NCBI RefSeq assembly: GCF_000966195.1
Contig: NZ_LAHL01000003.1
Location: forward strand, 248,001 to 312,000
Length of the DNA: 64,000 bases
Direction of reading: 5' to 3'
Source of the DNA: Domibacillus robiginosus
Lineage (GTDB): Bacteria; Bacillota; Bacilli; Bacillales; Domibacillaceae
Made by a program: the position numbers and the translations under genes. The notes under the pieces are model-generated. The model saw nothing but the letters and a program-made list of their open reading frames with translations, made no database searches and was not told the DNA's origin. Within the stretch, counting starts at the first letter, position 1. Each line of letters opens with the position of its first letter. Positions 62,387-64,000 of this stretch are shown in pieces.

Positions 62387-63776
62387 CGGGTTAAAGATAA
62401 ACTGGTTTAAGAGCAGCAGCGACTTGTTTCAACAGACGCAGCGGAAACTTACCATACAATACAGCAGCTTGATTATGATGTTTCTCGTGCTGTTTATCGT
62501 CGTTGTGTATACGTTGTTGTATATTGTAATTTTACGTGATCAGCACCGGGAGCTTGAACAACTGACCCGACAGGAAACACGGGTCATCAGTAATTATCTG
62601 GCGGAAAGTGCCCGAAATGAATTGCAGGGACTCGGCAGTCAGGAGCTGGTGCTTGCCGGAGTGGACCAGTTTTTTTATTACGTAACCGATACTGACGGAA
62701 ATTTTGTCATGGGAAGTGAAACGGTTCCGCCTATGCGGAGCCAATTGTTTCGTCTTGTATCTGGATGGGAGCCGGAGCGCAATGAAATTCGGGAAGAATC
62801 CATCAAGGTCACATTCGATGAGCGGCGTATTGGCGGAAGGGAAATTGAAGAACAGCCAAAATCGGATACCGTTCGTTTAATGATTGATGGCAGCCCAATT
62901 TTTTATAACGATCAGTTTGTCGGCATGATTTATATTGGCAAGGATATCTCTTTTGCTTATCAGCTGTTTCACTGGCTGCTTATTGTACTCGTTAGCTTAA
63001 CAGTGCTGTTTGCAGGAGTAGCCGTGTTTATCAGCTTTATGATGTCGAAAAAAGCGATGGGGCCGATTTCAAGCGCTTTTAACCGGCAGAAAGAATTTGT
63101 GGGTGATGCATCACATGAGCTGCGAACACCGCTCAGTGTCATGCTGTCGTCGATTGATGCCATTCAAATGACAGACGGTGTAGAAGCCGATCCTTTTGCG
63201 CAGAAGCTGCTGCGAAATATGAAGTCGGAAGTCAAAAGAATGACGGGCCTTGTTAGCGATCTGCTCGTGCTTGCCCGGGCCGATTCAGGCGGAGTGGAGC
63301 GTACATCGGATCATGTTGATCTGCGGGAAGAAGCAGAAAATGTCATCGAATCATTGCTGCCGCATGCCAAAGCAAACGGCGTTTCACTCGGAATGGAAGC
63401 ACCGGAAAGCCTGCCGGTAACCGGTGACCGGGCGCGTTTAAAACAGCTGATGGTTATTTTATTGGACAACGCAGTAAAGTATTCACCGGATGGGGGCCGT
63501 GCCAGTCTGCAATTGACTGAGAGCGGCCGCCACTGGACGATGAAGGTCACGGATGAAGGCATTGGGATTCATCCTGATGATCAGCCGCGCATTTTTGACC
63601 GATTTTATCGTTCTGATAAATCACGGACCCGTACCGTTGGCGGGCATGGACTTGGCTTATCGATCGCAAAATGGATCGTCGATATTCATCAGGGCGCGAT
63701 TTCTGTTGAGAGCGAGCCGGGCAAAGGAAGCACGTTTATTGTCACAATACCAAAAGAAAAGGCTGCTTCCACATAA
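62376..63776 (+). CDS. Sensor histidine kinase paired with the OmpR-type regulator
   Basis: 466 residues from a probable TTG at 62376 inside the regulator gene. TM1 about 24-50, an extracytoplasmic sensor of about 140 residues, TM2 about 195-217, no clear HAMP, HisKA with His247 (DASHELRTPLSV), ATPase with LDNAVKYS, DEGIGI and GHGLGLSIA. The layout is like CssS/YclK-type kinases, and the signal is unknown. The stop codon falls inside the loop of the following terminator. Confidence 0.88.
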   Translation: MKNNGLKINWFKSSSDLFQQTQRKLTIQYSSLIMMFLVLFIVVVYTLLYIVILRDQHRELEQLTRQETRVISNYLAESARNELQGLGSQELVLAGVDQFFYYVTDTDGNFVMGSETVPPMRSQLFRLVSGWEPERNEIREESIKVTFDERRIGGREIEEQPKSDTVRLMIDGSPIFYNDQFVGMIYIGKDISFAYQLFHWLLIVLVSLTVLFAGVAVFISFMMSKKAMGPISSAFNRQKEFVGDASHELRTPLSVMLSSIDAIQMTDGVEADPFAQKLLRNMKSEVKRMTGLVSDLLVLARADSGGVERTSDHVDLREEAENVIESLLPHAKANGVSLGMEAPESLPVTGDRARLKQLMVILLDNAVKYSPDGGRASLQLTESGRHWTMKVTDEGIGIHPDDQPRIFDRFYRSDKSRTRTVGGHGLGLSIAKWIVDIHQGAISVESEPGKGSTFIVTIPKEKAAST

Positions 63777-63795
63777 CGTGGAAGCAGCCTTTTTT
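63759..63795 (+). terminator. Terminator after the kinase gene, overlapping its stop
   Basis: AAGGCTGCTTCCAC/GTGGAAGCAGCCTT stem followed by TTTT; TAA at 63774-63776 is in the loop. Confidence 0.9.
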
Positions 63796-64000
63796 AGTGT
63801 TGAAAAACAAAGAGGCCAAGAGGAAATTCGTTTTTCAAAAAGTGTGTGTGGCATGTTTCTTTTTTAGCTTGCCTGAAAGCCTCCTGCTTTTGAAAAACAG
63901 CGTCAGCGGGCTGCCGGCTGCGCTAACAGTAGGGGCGAATGATGAAACAGCCATCGCTTCGCGCTGTCTGTTTCATCTTGTCTGTTCGTCCCGCGGGAGT
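63796..64000. repeat. Intergenic repeat element, copy 5 (cut by the window edge)
   Basis: From about 63856 it matches the first part of copy 1: AAAGCCTC, CTTTTGAAAAACA, GTCAGCGGGCTG, CATCGCTTCGCGCTGTCTG, TTCGTCCCGCGGGAGT. It follows directly after a terminator, as the other copies do. Confidence 0.7.

Noticed and set aside
1-64000. CRISPR arrays, tRNA or rRNA genes, prophage or insertion-sequence transposases
   Set aside because: None seen; the only repeats are the dispersed intergenic elements, which contain no transposase.

Overview
The window reads as chromosomal DNA of a low-to-moderate-GC Gram-positive spore-former of the Bacillaceae type. The basis is strong AGGAGG-like Shine-Dalgarno sites, frequent TTG/GTG starts, close relatives of Bacillus subtilis proteins (RodA, YdbP, KdgK, MsmX, CatE, RhaA/B/M), CcpA-type cre sites and a yybP-ykoY manganese riboswitch. 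No rRNA, tRNA, CRISPR array or phage genes were seen. Species is not resolvable by eye.

Layout. 1-5.1 kb holds housekeeping and regulatory genes: an OmpR-type response regulator followed by the first codons of its kinase, a secreted repeat protein, an HxlR regulator, a CobW GTPase, a thioredoxin and RodA. 5.2-16.2 kb is a signalling and exopolysaccharide-type module in two convergent arms. The plus arm encodes a large hybrid histidine kinase and an overlapping membrane-anchored glycosidase-like protein. The minus arm is a coupled operon for an HPt-REC-GGDEF-REC protein, a membrane HEAT-repeat protein, a processive family 2 glycosyltransferase and a CheY-like protein. 16.4-22.8 kb is a sugar-acid locus (IolW-like dehydrogenase, TIM-barrel isomerase, KDG kinase, MFS transporter, LacI regulator) with a hexulose-phosphate synthase/isomerase pair carrying the same operator. 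23.3-31.5 kb is an ABC importer plus ThuA, two Gfo/Idh oxidoreductases and a TIM-barrel isomerase, bracketed by inverted copies of an intergenic repeat. 32-35.3 kb holds another Gfo/Idh enzyme, a PucR-type regulator and the shared ATPase MsmX. 36-43.7 kb is the L-rhamnose regulon (SDR, RhaEW, RhaB, RhaA, RhaM, DeoR regulator). 43.7-52.3 kb is mixed metabolism and detoxification (TerC with its riboswitch, CatE, hydrolase, SDR, ATPase, nitroreductase). 52.5-56.8 kb encodes one very large secreted rhamnogalacturonan acetylesterase-lyase fusion. 57-63.8 kb has a HAD phosphatase, an MFS transporter, a MEDS-domain histidine kinase and an OmpR-type two-component pair.

The carbohydrate genes form a plausible chain. 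The secreted fusion enzyme would deacetylate and cut pectic rhamnogalacturonan, ABC permeases powered by MsmX would import oligosaccharides, Gfo/Idh and isomerase enzymes would process them, the rha genes would handle rhamnose, and KDG kinase would handle the uronate side.

The two signals most worth following are the convergent c-di-GMP/phosphorelay/glycosyltransferase module, and a family of intergenic repeats whose ends resemble TGTAGACAAAG. At five loci the repeat sits between two related copies of a terminator-like hairpin.
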